Assembly (NCBI GenBank): GCA_036365515.1
Contig: CM070873.1
Coordinates: 77,910,029 to 77,974,028 of the forward strand
DNA: 64,000 nucleotides
Source: Torymus aiolomorphi
Taxonomy: Eukaryota; Arthropoda; Insecta; Hymenoptera; Torymidae
Direction of reading: 5' to 3'
The notes beneath the pieces are model-generated. The model was not told where the DNA came from. It was given only the letters and a program-made list of their open reading frames with translations, and did not search any database. The position numbers and the translations under genes were made by a program. How positions within the stretch are numbered: the stretch's first letter is position 1; every line of letters starts with the position of its first letter. Positions 37,601-51,217 of the stretch are shown one piece after another.

Positions 37601-39071
37601 GAAGACAGTCGCCGCCGTCGCCACCGCTATAGGTGCAGTTAAAATTGAAATATTTCTCCTGGTAAATAAATCGCGCGCCTTTAATTGACTTCTCAAGTGT
37701 ACAGCGCTGGTTATATGGCTAGACAAACGATGAAGAATATTCATTTATAGAATGAATATTCAGGGCGTGAAAAATAATATCAATCAATTTAGGTTGAATT
37801 TTGACGTTTAATTTAAACAAGAATAGAACTCACTTTTTTGTGATAGTAAAATAGTATGTACACACCTAGGGAGCAACAAAAATCTTCGGCTCGGGTGGCA
37901 ATTTGCTCGTGTTCTGAGGTGGTCCTCTTTTTCCCCCGTGTCGCGCAAGCTGTTTTTCGCCACACTAGAGCAATAAGTACCACATTTGAGTTTTTGCTGT
38001 GCTACTTTCATCCAGGGTGTGGCGACAATTAATTTTCAACTTATTATAAATGCAATGAAATTATCGATCAAAGTAATATGCAATTAAAAACATTGTTGTG
38101 AACGTTTGTAATTTAATTAGAAATGATCTTACATAATGGACTGCTTATTGTATTATCAAAACAGCTTTCACAATGTCTAGCACTAGGTTGATTCCATTCA
38201 TCATAAAAGATTGTGTGGCATGACGCATTACCACGAGCAATATAAAATCAATTAATCTCAATTATTGTCATGGTAAAAACTATACAATTGTAATAGGCTG
38301 TTTTCTGTTTACTCATCGGAATGGAATATACTGAAAAGGCTTTTCTTCTCATTAAACAATCATTAATATCTTTTATAAAAAAAGAAGGAGTAAACGGTTT
38401 GAAATTAATCGAGGAAACGCATTTGACGTTATCCCCTCGAAAGCTCATAAAGATTAACTGAAAATGTTCTACTGGTGAGAGCAGACGTCGATTTCGCTGT
38501 CGGCCTTGTTACGGAATTATCAATAGGCGGGCGGGAAAGACGACAGAAAGGAGCAAAACGAGCGTCGATCTCGCGTGTACGTAGCGGCGAAAGCCGTCGC
38601 CTCCTTTATCGCGCCACATCCATTACAATAATCCGAAGCACACGCTTTATTCCCGCGCATTTTTCAATGACGCGCGAGTTGAAAAGAGCTGATAAAACGG
38701 AGTCGGGCGCGCTAAGCGCATCTCTCTCCCTCTCTCTCTCTCACTCTTGGGGGGCATGCACTCGTCGCCGATTTAAAAATCGTCGCGAGACGACAGCTGC
38801 GCGCACACGCGAAAACCAGTTTTGTCTCACATCGTTCGGTCGCGCGAGGCAAGAAAAGCTGCGCCACGGAAGAGAAAGAGGCCGGGAGAGCCGAGGAGAA
38901 TCGCGAAGCTATGCCACGAGGTGCCTTATTATTTTGTAATCGTATCACGTCGTGTCTCGCTGACACGATTGATTAGAATTTTTAAAACGTAATTAAACTA
39001 CTTCTGATCGCGCTGATTATAACTTCACTTTTTGCAAGTCTAACGTTTGAATTTTATATAAATTAGGGGTA

Positions 39072-39241
39072 ATTTAAATGGCATGGTGTGGTTTGTGCAC
39101 ATAAGAATTATGCACATATTTATTGTGCACACTTTAGCATTGGTGTATATCTATATCTATGTGTATACTCCAATGCTAAAGTGTGCACAATAAATATGTG
39201 CATAATTCTTATGTGCACAAACCACACCATACCATTTAAAT
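39072..39241. mobile_element. 170 bp near-perfect palindrome (fold-back MITE or hairpin)
   Basis: Arms of about 78 bases with only two mismatches start and end with ATTTAAAT, and a loop of roughly 10 bases (CTATATCTAT) lies near 39150-39160. Each arm contains TTTGTGCACATAAGAATTATG and GTGTGCAC words. The very high arm identity suggests recent origin or selection for the hairpin. No known microRNA sequence is recognised in it. The plus-strand open frame at 39088-39333 is a by-product. Confidence 0.85.
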
Positions 39242-42200
39242 CATCACTGGTTAACTTGATTTTTAACAATTATTTCCACTGTTCCATTAAATATCAATTA
39301 AGTTGGAGTTTGTTTCAAATGACAGATCGATAAAAATATTTTGAACTATGTTCTTTTTATCATTACATTTTATCCATTTATTTTTATTTTCATAAACGTT
39401 GTCAAAATACTAATATTTGCCCCATTCGCCGAGTTTTATGTATTGAATAATTCCATAAATGTCTAAATGATATTTATCTACGTTTTACTGTAACTTATCG
39501 CCATGCTAAAATATTTTTGGAGTTAAGAAATAGAAATATGTGCTAGGCGGTAGTCGTAAACTGTACCCAAACGTACAAAAAAAATGTTGAAATACAACTT
39601 CTAAAACTCAGGATAAAAAATCCAATCAGTTTATATCATCCCTGTAGCTTTAGCCTGTACCATGATGCAATCGAAGGCATCGCCTTGCGGAAAGCGTGAA
39701 TGACGACTTTATGCTGAATGCAACGTAGCTTTACGTGAATGGGAGAGGAATAGTTCGGTTAGGTTATGCAATATAGCGTTACACGATCGAGCGCTTTTTT
39801 CACCCCACAGACCGATCCACACGCGAAAAGTCCGTGTCCGCGTCTATGCACGTGCCACGACTAGGGGAAATTAAGCGGTTTCACATACACGCTCGTCGTT
39901 TCAAACTCTTGTGTTTTTATCCATTATCGCTGTCTCGCAGCCGGGAGCATAAATTGGATTACCATTAAGTTTTATTGGCTCGATGTGACAAGCGCACCGC
40001 GCGAGCGCGCGCGAAGTGAAAGGAGTGAATGACAAAAACGAGCCTGACCCCCGTGACACCCGCGGCGCGCCGGCAGCGGCCGCGGCTTTACAACGTTGTA
40101 TATGTCTTTTCGTTCATTGTTTCGCATCTTTGAGATAGGATAATAACGAAGTCTACAGTGAGATATTGTAATTGCAGCCAGTAGTTAGTTTAAAGCTTCG
40201 AGCTTTTTATACTGTTTCTGTATATTATGTATTACGATGTTTATGCCAGAAATTATATTCCTAGTATTGTCGATAGAAATAATGACTTTGATTTATTATG
40301 TCATTTTTAGAATTAAATAAAATTCAAATCATTCTTTCTTGTTTACTCATAGTAAGGCAAATGAAGCGCGTTGCGAAGACAGGCAGTTATAGTTATAGAT
40401 TACGCGAGTTCAGTTATTCTGTTTGTATTTGTATCTCTTGCTGTATTTATCTTTTCAGTAATATTTGCCAGACCTATTTGCTGTTCGAAGGATCGAAAAA
40501 TGAGAATAAAGCATGATTATAACTAATTCTCTAAAATAACATTTTTAATTTAATAAAAACATTTCTTTATAAATTATACGTTATTTCAAAATAGGTATAA
40601 AAACTCTTTATTATTACATTTTGTACACGAAATTACAATAATAATAGGAATATATTTATCATTATATTAAAATATATATTCATCCATAGGTCACCATTTA
40701 AATAATTAGTTACCCCATATTTCTGAAAAACAGTTAAATTAAAACCTTAAATGAGTGCACAAATGCATGTCACTCCAGATTTATGAAAGTTATATTTCTT
40801 TAGTGTGTTTATAAAACATTTTAGCGCAGTACGTATATTAATCTCGATTAAAGTCCACTAAATCTGATTCACAACGTGTTCAATAAAAGCTTTCGGTGTA
40901 CTGGATTTAATTTTACAACTATATCACTTTGCAAAGAGATTTTCAAGCGACTTTTTCAAAGCAATAAACCCAAATACTTTATCCGATCGTAAAAAGAGAT
41001 AAAATTGATCGCTTCTTTGATTCCTTTAATGTAGGTTTTGCTTTTATAATGGGAAATATATAGGCTAACGATATTCGTGATTTTCCTATATTTATTCATA
41101 TTTAATATAAATAAAACTTTTTTCATTTTATTTGTATCTGCGGAATGACTCGAATAATCAGTAATGAAAGTCGCGAAAGTTAAAAAAAATCGTAAAATAA
41201 ACAGGTAAACACTCTGGGTTTTCATTTCATACGCGTACTAAAGCTTGTTATGTCTCTGTTTTTCATATAGTATTTACAATTCCGGTTGAATTTATTTGTT
41301 AAACGTATGAGAAATTAAGTTAATGATATAATTTAAATAATGAATTTAATATTTAAAAGAATCAAAAGTTAACAAATAATTTTGAATCTTTTGTATTTTT
41401 TGGAGATAAATATTTAGTATTTGGTTGAAGATTTTGTTAGTATAGTAAATAATAATTCAATTGTCTTACTGGGAGGCTATTAAATCTATTTTTAAATTCC
41501 CTTTATATGGTTTACGCGTTGACATAAAACTTTAATCCCGGAATCTTGTTGACGTCAAAACGTCTCGCAGACTCTGTGCCATCGTCGTCCCATTTTAAAA
41601 TTTTAAGTATATCCAAGTGCGTTGATCTGCTGATTCCATAAGCGTCGGTAAAAAATTTGTACCACGTTTTTTGAGTCTTAACTCCCATCAAATAAAACTA
41701 TTTACACTTTAAATTTCACGTACCGCATCAATATCCGAAATACTTAAGAACACCTTTACACGCGTATAACGTCTTGTAAACCCGATTTCCATCCTGATTG
41801 CACGTTGCCTTTTAATTAGCGCGAATATGGGCCTGTTAACAGTCGAAATCACTGGCCCCTTTATAACTTAAAAATTATAACCGTCAGTGGCCTCTTCGCC
41901 GAGGAAGAAAGGAATTGCTCGCAAGCGTATGTGCGCGTGTGTATATGCAACCCGGAAAAGCCGCGCCTGCTAAGTGCGAACCGCTATACGCAGCCGCCTA
42001 ATTGCAGGCTGCACGTGTACTATACACGTGTGGGCAATCCGCACGCGATTAATCGTCTCGGTTCCCGCGAATTTATGCGAGTTTCGAATTTTTGCCGAGC
42101 AGTATCGTTTTGTTAAATGCCAGAACAGCAGGTGAGCTTTGATAAATGCGCTATAGAGAGAATAATTGAGACGTTTCTTAACTTGCATGATAGACTATTA

Positions 42201-45200
42201 GAAATTATTAAACTACTGAAGTGTAATATATAGCTATATTTTTTAAAGTTCACTTGTGAAAATACTTTTCAGTTATTTTTGGTATTAAACAAATTTGTTT
42301 ATAAATGTAACTTTACCGTTGGAAGTGTGCAGTAAAAGTGCAAAGAAAAACATTTTTATTATATATATGAAAGCTCTATAAAATCGACATTCAAAATAAT
42401 TTGCAGTGAGGATTATTATATTAAGATTAAGCCGACAAGGATTAAACAGCTGTGCAAATAATAAAAAAATTTGTAAACATATAAACTTTTATTAACACAT
42501 CAATAAAGTTGATATAATTTTAAAAGATTATACGAGGAGAAATTAGCGCATTCTTTTTAATAAAATTTTGTTTATCATTTGCATATGAGAAACTTACAGA
42601 TACAAAAGGAAGACTGAAAATAAATAACGCGATAGATAAAAGTTTCTCATTAAGCTTCGTACAAACGACTTGTCCGTGTCAATCGTCAGGAGAACAAAGG
42701 TCAAAGAGAAAGCCCCCGCCCCGTAGGAAGCTCTCGTGACAAACAGCGCCCCGGAACCAGGACTCCCTGTGCACGAAAACAAATGGAGCCCGCGGAAGTA
42801 TTACGCGCGGCTGCAAATCAGCGACGATCCCCCGCGTCCGCAGCGATTCGTTCACGTCGCGCATGCGAACGAATGCGGCGCATGCAGCGAGCGACTTTGT
42901 TCGCAATGGTGTGTGTTGCGGCGACCTCGCGCGTTATACGCACGGCTGAGACAATGAGGCGCTTTGTCGCGAGTCGAAGTAGAAGAAGAAGAAGAGCGAG
43001 ACGACGAGGAGAGAGGAGCGAGCCGAGGCATTGTAAAGTTCTGATACGTGTGCTCTTGCGATGCTGCGATACAGTTGTCTCGAACCTTTGATACTCTATC
43101 GAAAATGCTTGGGAGTTTGCATAGAGAAGAGAGTTACTGCGCTCCTATATATAAGACGGTCTGCAGTGTAAGCACAGCCTCTTAACGTCAATAATTTCTT
43201 TTCAACTTTTTTTTTATAATACTAACATTATTAGTTTTACAAGTATTGAACATTACATTCTTTTGTGTAATTTAATAAACACAATTTTTGTTAAGGGACA
43301 GGTTTGATAAAGATCCATGTTGTTTTTATTATAATTTGATATTTAAATTATATTGCTTTTCAATTCAACACAGCATACAAAGTAAATGCGTTTAAAATAT
43401 GTGAGTGATTCAGAACTCTACTTTGCAAAATATGAAATGCTGCATGATTGAATCTTACCTTGTACTTAAAGTCTTGAAAATTTCCACTAACAATGAATAA
43501 TTATAGTATGATAAACAGCAACGACTACTGAGACACCGTGAATGCAGACAATAGTTTTCCACCAACAATTTTGCTTAATGGAAAGCTTTTTCGCCCCTTT
43601 TCAATTTCTATCGAGTGTAAGAGATATCAGTATAAGACCCGATACCTATTTGAATTATGAATGACTAGTGGATAACGCTGTAGTGAGCTGTAGCGATAAA
43701 AAGTACCGTTCGAGAAGCTAAGGGCACCTGGAATATCGGCTTTTGTCACGCGCGAAAACAATGGCGCAAACGCGAGTGATTAATGCATATGCAAATGTGC
43801 TGCAGTTAAGTGAAATATCTAAAAAGGCTTATACAGTTGCGCTCGAGCCATCTAGATTTTAAGCGATTTTTCCTGTGCTAAATAGTTCTCTTGATTGCCA
43901 CGCTTACATTGTAGCAGATTATCTATTTTACACACAGTCAACAAGTGAATGAGAATGTATTATTTATCGAGGTATACGCGCGATAATATGAAACAGATCA
44001 TTTTCAAATGAAAGGCACCTTAACAAGTTCTATGCGAGGAATTAGAATTTTACACGCAACTTATGAGGTCTATTTTTAATAACATTTTTATATTTGAAAC
44101 CATTTGTGTGTTTATTATGTTTCTGATTATAAATTTTCATAATATATATCTATAGGTGTGAAATTTGTATTCGTTGCATTTAGATACATCCAATTGGGTG
44201 CGTGAATCACGTACAAACAAAAGTAAACTTGAACAATGTGCGAGAACGCAGCAGGAGAGGAGTAAAAAGCGAAACGACTGAAGAGCCATTGTTGCGAGGA
44301 GTAGAAGAAACGACGGCGGCGTTTCCCGCGGCGACGCGGGTGGAAGCCACCCCGAAAAAGAATACACTTCAAAGGGTTTTTTCTTTTTATTTCTTTTTTT
44401 CTCTCTTTACACGTCCGAGAAGTAGGTATCATTATTGCCGAGGCACTGAAGGCACAGTCAAAGTTTGCACGCAAGAGCAATTCCATGGTGGCTAAATAGA
44501 CGCGTTTTATCAGTTTTTTTCCTCAATACAGTTAGTTGATCGCTGCTGTAAAGGAGAAGCTTCGTAAATACCGACAAAACCTCTTCTCATCCACTTCACA
44601 GATGCAAAAAAGGTCGAACAGTTACTAAGAGTTTTGAAATAGGTTTTGTAGTTCTATAAAATGCCGATACTTTTTGCTAAAATATCATTATGAATATTAG
44701 TAACAACACGAATCAATGCTTGTATTTTTATGGAGTGTGCCACGTAGAAACTCATGGGTCATAGTATTAAATGCGTTTTTTAGTTTGGAGCGTCTAGAAA
44801 TGGATATTTAGCTCTGTGTTTTGCTGGTCTTTTTATAAGCAGTGTTCGAGTAATATGCACTATTACTTCGTTACTAAATATTCACTGTATACAATTATCA
44901 TTACATATGATTTATCTTGAAAAATTAAGTTTTATCAAGACAAAATAATTTATTTCAATGAAAATAACTGTATATATTTCAGGCTAAAATACATCCAAAA
45001 ATGAGAGCAATAAAAACCGAAATAAATCATCATTCAGGTACCATTGTTACATAAATGTTATGAGTATTATAAGAAAATTCTGCAACAACTTTCCCACATA
45101 AACCATTGCCATATACTTCAAAAAACATAGACCTGCGCCTCGCCATCCTTCATCCTAAGCCATACGCCGCCCTTCGCAAAAACAGCCCGTGCCCGCGTCG

Positions 45201-47898
45201 AGTATAACCGCATCGTATAAGTTTTCCACGGTTACAAGCGTCGCGCCCACGCAGATTCGCAACGGCTCTCGAAATCCGCCGTGGCTCACAATGGTCAGCG
45301 GCTTTTCACCTGCAGGCGCGCCGCGAGAGAGAGCTTTGCATGAGACAAGAGAGCGTTAAACAGGATTGCGATTTATACGAGGCACAATCGCGTTGTCGTC
45401 GCGCGCTCTGGAACGTCGAAGTCGTGCGCCCAGCGCGAGATTAATGCCGCGCGTACATCGAGTCTCCCGGTATGCCTTGTGTGCGCGCTTGTGTTTATCA
45501 CCCGAGGGCATTTGTTTTGTAAGTATGAATGAAGTGTAGTCGCCGATACGGTGCCGGCTCGCGAAGCGCGAGAAAATCTTTTATGCTTTGCTTTGTTCTA
45601 TACCACTGACATCAAGAGACGAAGCAAAATAATATTTATGAAAACATCTTTTTGAAAAATATGAAAAGGCAAGAAAATGAGTATGTTATACTCTGAAAAG
45701 TATGGTTCAAAAAATAATCTGTGTTAAATATATAAATAAAACGGAAGATTACTTTTTCAACTATTGTATATATTTCTTTTTTAAGTAGAAATAAGTGCAG
45801 ATTTATCTGTTGAATTCTTCCGCGATATCTCGTATATACAATACTATAACGGACACAAAACTCAAAACGAGACGATAGCGAAGTATAGCTTGACAAATAA
45901 AGTGGACTTTTGACGTGAGGCTTTTGATTAATTGGCCTATGGAGCTAACGCGCGCGCGAGTCAAGGCTTATTTATGGCGGCTCGTATTTAATGTAGCAAC
46001 GGTGAAATTAATTTTGTCAAACGCGCGCAGACACTTTGTCGCGTTGTTGGATCTGTTTTGACTGAACGTGCGATACGTGGCGATGACTTTTATTCTTGGG
46101 GACAAACTGTTACAAAGTATACCGATCATGTTACACTCTCTCTGAAATTTCATAATTTAATTTACCGACTTTTGTATATATAGTAAAAACATTTTTCTGC
46201 AAAGTCGTTATAGAGCGTGTCAATAATTTATATATATACGTATATGTATGATACAAGTGTTAACGAGAATTTAAACAGCTTTGAAAAAATCCATTAACGA
46301 CGAGATTTGCAGAATTTATTTATGTCTATTCCTTATCGAAAGTATATCTGTAACGCGTAATGACGCAGCTATTACAAGTGTCTTGGAGAAAAAGCGCGAC
46401 ATTAAGGATAGATCTAATTAATTCGGTTTCGATACTTCTCACGCTACCTCATTGAATTTATTGCGCAATTACTAATGTAACCGGCCACGCGAACCCGCGC
46501 CAAGTGTGTAGTGGGTGCGGAGTGGCAGCTCGTGTAGGCGTTTACCAGTCATTGTGAATCTGACATCATAACGCACTCTCGCGGTTATATCTTCGCGAAT
46601 AAAAGTGTAGCGACCGAGACTTCGGGTTAATGGGATCGACTGTACCGTTAATGCGAATCCCATCGTATATACTAATTTAATTATTTGCTTGTCGATCAAT
46701 AACATTAATTTCAGCCTTTTCCGCGTGTGTTACTCAAGAAGCAAAAAATCATTACTGTATTTTACTTCCAGTAAATCAATAAACACCATGAACTGTTTGG
46801 CATGTAAATGCACGATACGGAAGAAGCCTATAATTAAACAGGCAGAAAATTAAACTAGGAAGAAAGTTCTGTTAGTACGGGCTAATTGCCCATTGAAACG
46901 CGAACCATTTATTTTATTAACCAGGTTTTGCGCTACAACGCGCGAGGCTTTCGGTTTCGTCAATAAAACGGCCGTTTTCTCATTGTAAAACACGAGGCTC
47001 GCGGTGCGCATACGCCTATTCCATTACGCGTGTCGTGTAAATCATAGAACGAAAGTCGCGCGTTATTGTGCCTGGAAATCTGCCTAACGCCTTTTTACCA
47101 AAATTCAATTCCGATAGCGTGACACGACTTCCGCGTCAAGTCGCTTTGCGCGCCGCAGACTGTCGCGTCTCGCGCAAAAAGTTCACGGCGCGGCGTGTGG
47201 GGCCCCCCGTAATGCCGCGTGACTAATCGTGTGCTAATATCCCGTAAATGTCGCGCGCGCTCGCTATATACTTCCTAATTACATACGCGAGCGGTAGCCG
47301 CGCGGTGTCTCTTAATTGCGCATTGATAAGTCGGCATGGAGAAAGCAAGCCCCCGCGCACCTGCGTCGTTAAATTGTTCATTGGCGAGTGTGTATGGCTG
47401 AGTGATCGAGGCCCTGCGCTCGATTGATTTATATCGCCGCCGACTAAATTTAGTCGCGCGTTCGCGTATGCGCTATGGAGGATTTGCGTAAGCGCTCGTG
47501 GCAAGAGAAGCGTGGAGAATCGCGCGTCGCCGCGGGCTACGGAATGAGCGAGCGGAAAAGTGAAACGAGATGAATCTTGTGTAGCGAGTGTGGCAGGGTG
47601 CGTTGACGTTGTGTTTTCCGCCCGGTTTCACACTATAGTTGAATCTCGATGAGACAGAGGTATTGCATTTTTTAAATGTATTTTATTTTTTAAACAGATT
47701 GTGTACATTGACGGCGTACAAATATATTATTGGGATGAGAAATTTGTTGTAACGCGGACTTTGAATTTTTTATTCAGGAGAAAGGAAGAAAAATGAAGGA
47801 GTCTACATTTTTGAAGAATGTTACGTGTGCATAGTGTGCACATCGTGACGAGGGGGATCGGATTGCATCTAGCAATATGAGGACGAAAGACGTGCATA

Positions 47899-48383
47899 CA
47901 CAGAGAAAAATTGTGTAGAAAAATTGCTATTTTCTATAGTAACCGTGGGGCAGACTCAAATTTTCATAAAAATTCCCTGGTAGAAAATTAAGCATATTTT
48001 CTAGCTAACGTGTTAATTAAATGGAAGCATTTTTAATATAATTTATAAAATAATATCATTTATCTAAAAGTTCTACTATTATTTAAAATACAATATTTTA
48101 TGAAGTATAAATACCATAATTTATATCGGATTATTGGTACATAATTATAAATTACAAGCAATGTTCGTTTTTAGCCACAAAGTTAACTGAAAAATAGCTA
48201 GCTTCTGGTTAACATTTCTACCAGGGTTACTATAATTTTATAGAAAAAATTGCAACTTATATTCTAAAAATTACAAAATAATAGCAATTTTTACTATAAA
48301 TTGTAGTAATTTTCATGAAAATTTGAGTCCGTCTCATGGTTACTATAGAAAATAGTAATTTTTCTACACAATTCTTCTCCGTG
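47899..48383. mobile_element. TA-flanked MITE with 68-base inverted ends
   Basis: The left end CACAGAGAAAAATTGTGTAG and the right end, read inward, CACGGAGAAGAATTGTGTAG continue as inverted repeats for about 68 bases (47899-47966 and 48316-48383) with about seven differences. It is flanked by TA on both sides (47897-47898 and 48384-48385). Without its insertion it is about 231 bases long, typical of a Tc1/mariner-related MITE. It is interrupted by the element at 47975-48226. Confidence 0.85.
47975..48226. mobile_element. 252 bp CCCTGGTAGAAA element nested in the MITE
   Basis: The ends are CCCTGGTAGAAA and TTTCTACCAGGG, flanked by TT on each side (47973-47974 and 48227-48228). The first ~120 bases are the reverse complement of the right end of the 24.7-26.1 kb element, and the last ~17 bases match its left end. 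It is therefore a short internal-deletion derivative of the same family in opposite orientation, inserted after the outer MITE. Confidence 0.85.
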
Positions 48384-51122
48384 TAGACATCGGTAAGTAG
48401 CTCTGTGGAAGAGAACCCCCCGTGACAGTCGTTTCTTTATTGAATCCTCCTTCATTTATGTAGATTATATTTTTCATAAAAAGTTTAAAATTTGATCTTT
48501 AGTAACTTTAGTAACTTTCCGCCTTGTAAAGATAAAGCAGCATTGATATTTTCTCATCGTGTCAAGAAGTATTTATTATTACATAAATATAAATCATAAA
48601 ATTTTCATTTTCACAACAGCTTGTACGAGAAGAAGCCCACATCTTAGATTAATCACTCGTTTATTCGTGCTATGAAATAACTCCTTAACAGTTGATTTGA
48701 AAACTCGCACCGGAAACAGCAGGAAAAGAATCTAAAGTAAAAGGGCTATTGTTTGTAGAATTTGTATGAAACTTATGTTACTTATTCGGAAGCCATACGG
48801 TAACATCTTCTGTCTATTTATGCGCACCCACGCTGTCTAGATTTCGTTTAACTTAACTGATTGTATTTGTTACTCGTAGATTTTCTTCTATACCATTGAA
48901 ATTCTCTGTGCAATTTAACACAATGGGACATCGAAACATAATACGTATTGATTCATTTGGATTTATAAAGTATTTTATATTAAATATCAAGTTTCATAAG
49001 ACGTATAATTTTTGCAATTATAGTTGCAATCTATTCTTTGAAAATTGTATACGGTTAAAAATACATAACAAGAAAATACAAATATTTTTTGAAAATAAAA
49101 TTAACTTTTTTTAAAAAAGAAAAACTGCTGCAAAAACGGATATTTTACTCTATTTTGCTTTTAAACTGTCTTCTACTATTAACAATTAATAAATACAACA
49201 CTATGGAATATCAGATTAATTCATGAGTATATCTTATACACGGAAAAAGTAAATTTACTCCATAAGCACTATTTCTAAAGCAAGTCAAATAGTATTATTT
49301 TTTATATTAGGTTTTTTTTTATATTAGAATAGACCTAGTGTACCTAACTGGACTGAGTCTACGCAGTTAAATGCGCTGTAATAGAGCGTGAGAATGAAAC
49401 GAAATATAAGTATATGATAGGTGTTCAAGAAAGAAATAATTAAATTCAAAGAATAAAGAATAACGTTTTATTTTTATTATTAACAAATATTCAGACTTTC
49501 GTTACAGATTCAAAAATACATCTGAACGTTTTGAGCTTCAAGCAGAGAATGCCCTTTTTCTGTTCCTTTTTTGTTCTGTTTGAAAGTCAAAACTGTTACT
49601 ATGGTAACACTTCAAATGAATGTCTCGGCTGACTAGAATATCTACAAGCGCGTCTCTTCGCGCCTGTTCCGTGGTCTCTCTTCATCAATTTAAAAAATTG
49701 GCTAAGAGACAGCTGCAGCCCCGAATGAAAATCTGTGCACGCAGTCGGTAACTCAAAAATTGAGCCCAAAACAAAGTTTTCAAGCCATTTTTATCTTTAA
49801 TTATTTATATACATACGTGTGTAAAAAAAGAGAATTTCAATACGAACGAATTTACAAATTGGTTTCGTAACAATAGGTTTTCGCGACTTCATTACCGAGT
49901 CACATATTAGCTCAGTAGGAAAGGCTAGTCTAAACCCTTGTTTACGTAGGATTCTGCTGAGATGAAACTATGTACTAGATTACTTTGAAATTTTTTTGCA
50001 AGTAAGCATGTACAAAGTGTTTTTGCTAAAGGAAATACAATTATATCATAAATCTATAAATTGTAATATTATGAATTTAATATTCTAAAAATATTAATAT
50101 TAAATTAAATATTTAATATTAAAAGTAGTAAGTGTCCTGATGTAGTATTGCCTGCTATGCTCAAGCATCTTTGCTTGCAGTTACTCGTGATTCGCTTATA
50201 CCATGGATTAATAACTGATTTATTTGCATTTGATTGGTTTTATATAGGACGATTTACGAGTTGAGTATAAGAAAAGAGAAAAAAAATAGATGTCGTATTA
50301 GAAATGCTTATGATTGATTAATTGCTATTCTTAGCAATTTGCTGTGATTTGTGAAATAATAGAATACGAAGCGCAGTGTTCTACATGAGCAATAATTATC
50401 ATTTCAATTTATAGTTGTTGATTGTTTTGCCGTTACGCCTGCCTATATGGATGTATTTGCGTTTTTACGCAGTAATTGTTCGTGGATTCAAACGCGTTAT
50501 TATGCATGTTATGCAATTTTTTCAATTACAAAGTTTCTTAATTTATTGCTCCGTAAATAGTAGAAAATATGCATACAATACCATCTATAAAAAAATGTGG
50601 GTTGAATTATATGAATATTCTGTTATACTTAACTCTACAATTGTACTGTTGATGAATATAATAATTACTTATTGATTATTTAATTACTGATTGGATTTTC
50701 TAACATCCCAAGTAATATTTAATGCGATTTTAAATAAAAGATAAGGGAAAGTTGCGCCAGTTTGAAAGATCGAGAAAAGGGTTATATACAATTAGTATTG
50801 AAATTATTCTGCTAATGTGATTTATCTTAACCTTTTTATTTTCATTCGTGAGTAGAAGGACAAGCTTAATCTAAAAAATTCGTATTTCGATCTCCATTCT
50901 TTAATTCTCACGATTGCCGTAACTAACGCCGCCAAAGCCGATAGTTTACATTTTTAGAATTAGCGCGTAAATGTCGTTGAAAGCCTCTCGGCGAATAAAT
51001 CTGCGGACGCTTCTCCGTCAGCAGGATGCGTAATTGAAATCCAGGGAGTTTTATCTCGGAAAATCACTAACCAGAGAAACTACCTCCGCGGAGCAGGCCA
51101 TAAATAAGCCGAAAGTGCTTAC

Positions 51123-51217
51123 CGCACATGTACACGCGGTAACGGTAGCCGAGCTCTGGATACGCATCTCCCGCGAGGAGTTTCGGAAGTATAGCGGCGA
51201 CGGTCTCCTCGCAGCGG
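51123..51217 (-). CDS. Splice-bounded open stretch, possible exon, unknown product
   Basis: Bounded by AAATTAG and a GTAAGC donor (51122-51117). One frame gives 31 codons beginning RCEETVAAILPKLLAGDAYP and ending in a Tyr/Arg-rich segment with a final Cys. The composition is balanced and less Arg/Ser-skewed than neighbouring island frames. The acceptor has a weak pyrimidine tract and no family is recognised. Chance in a GC-rich island is quite possible. Confidence 0.15.

Noticed and set aside
44202..44495. 97-residue plus frame with an acidic/basic mixed segment
   Set aside because: GTG start, ends in a poly-Phe stretch from a T-run, no donor near the protein-like part.
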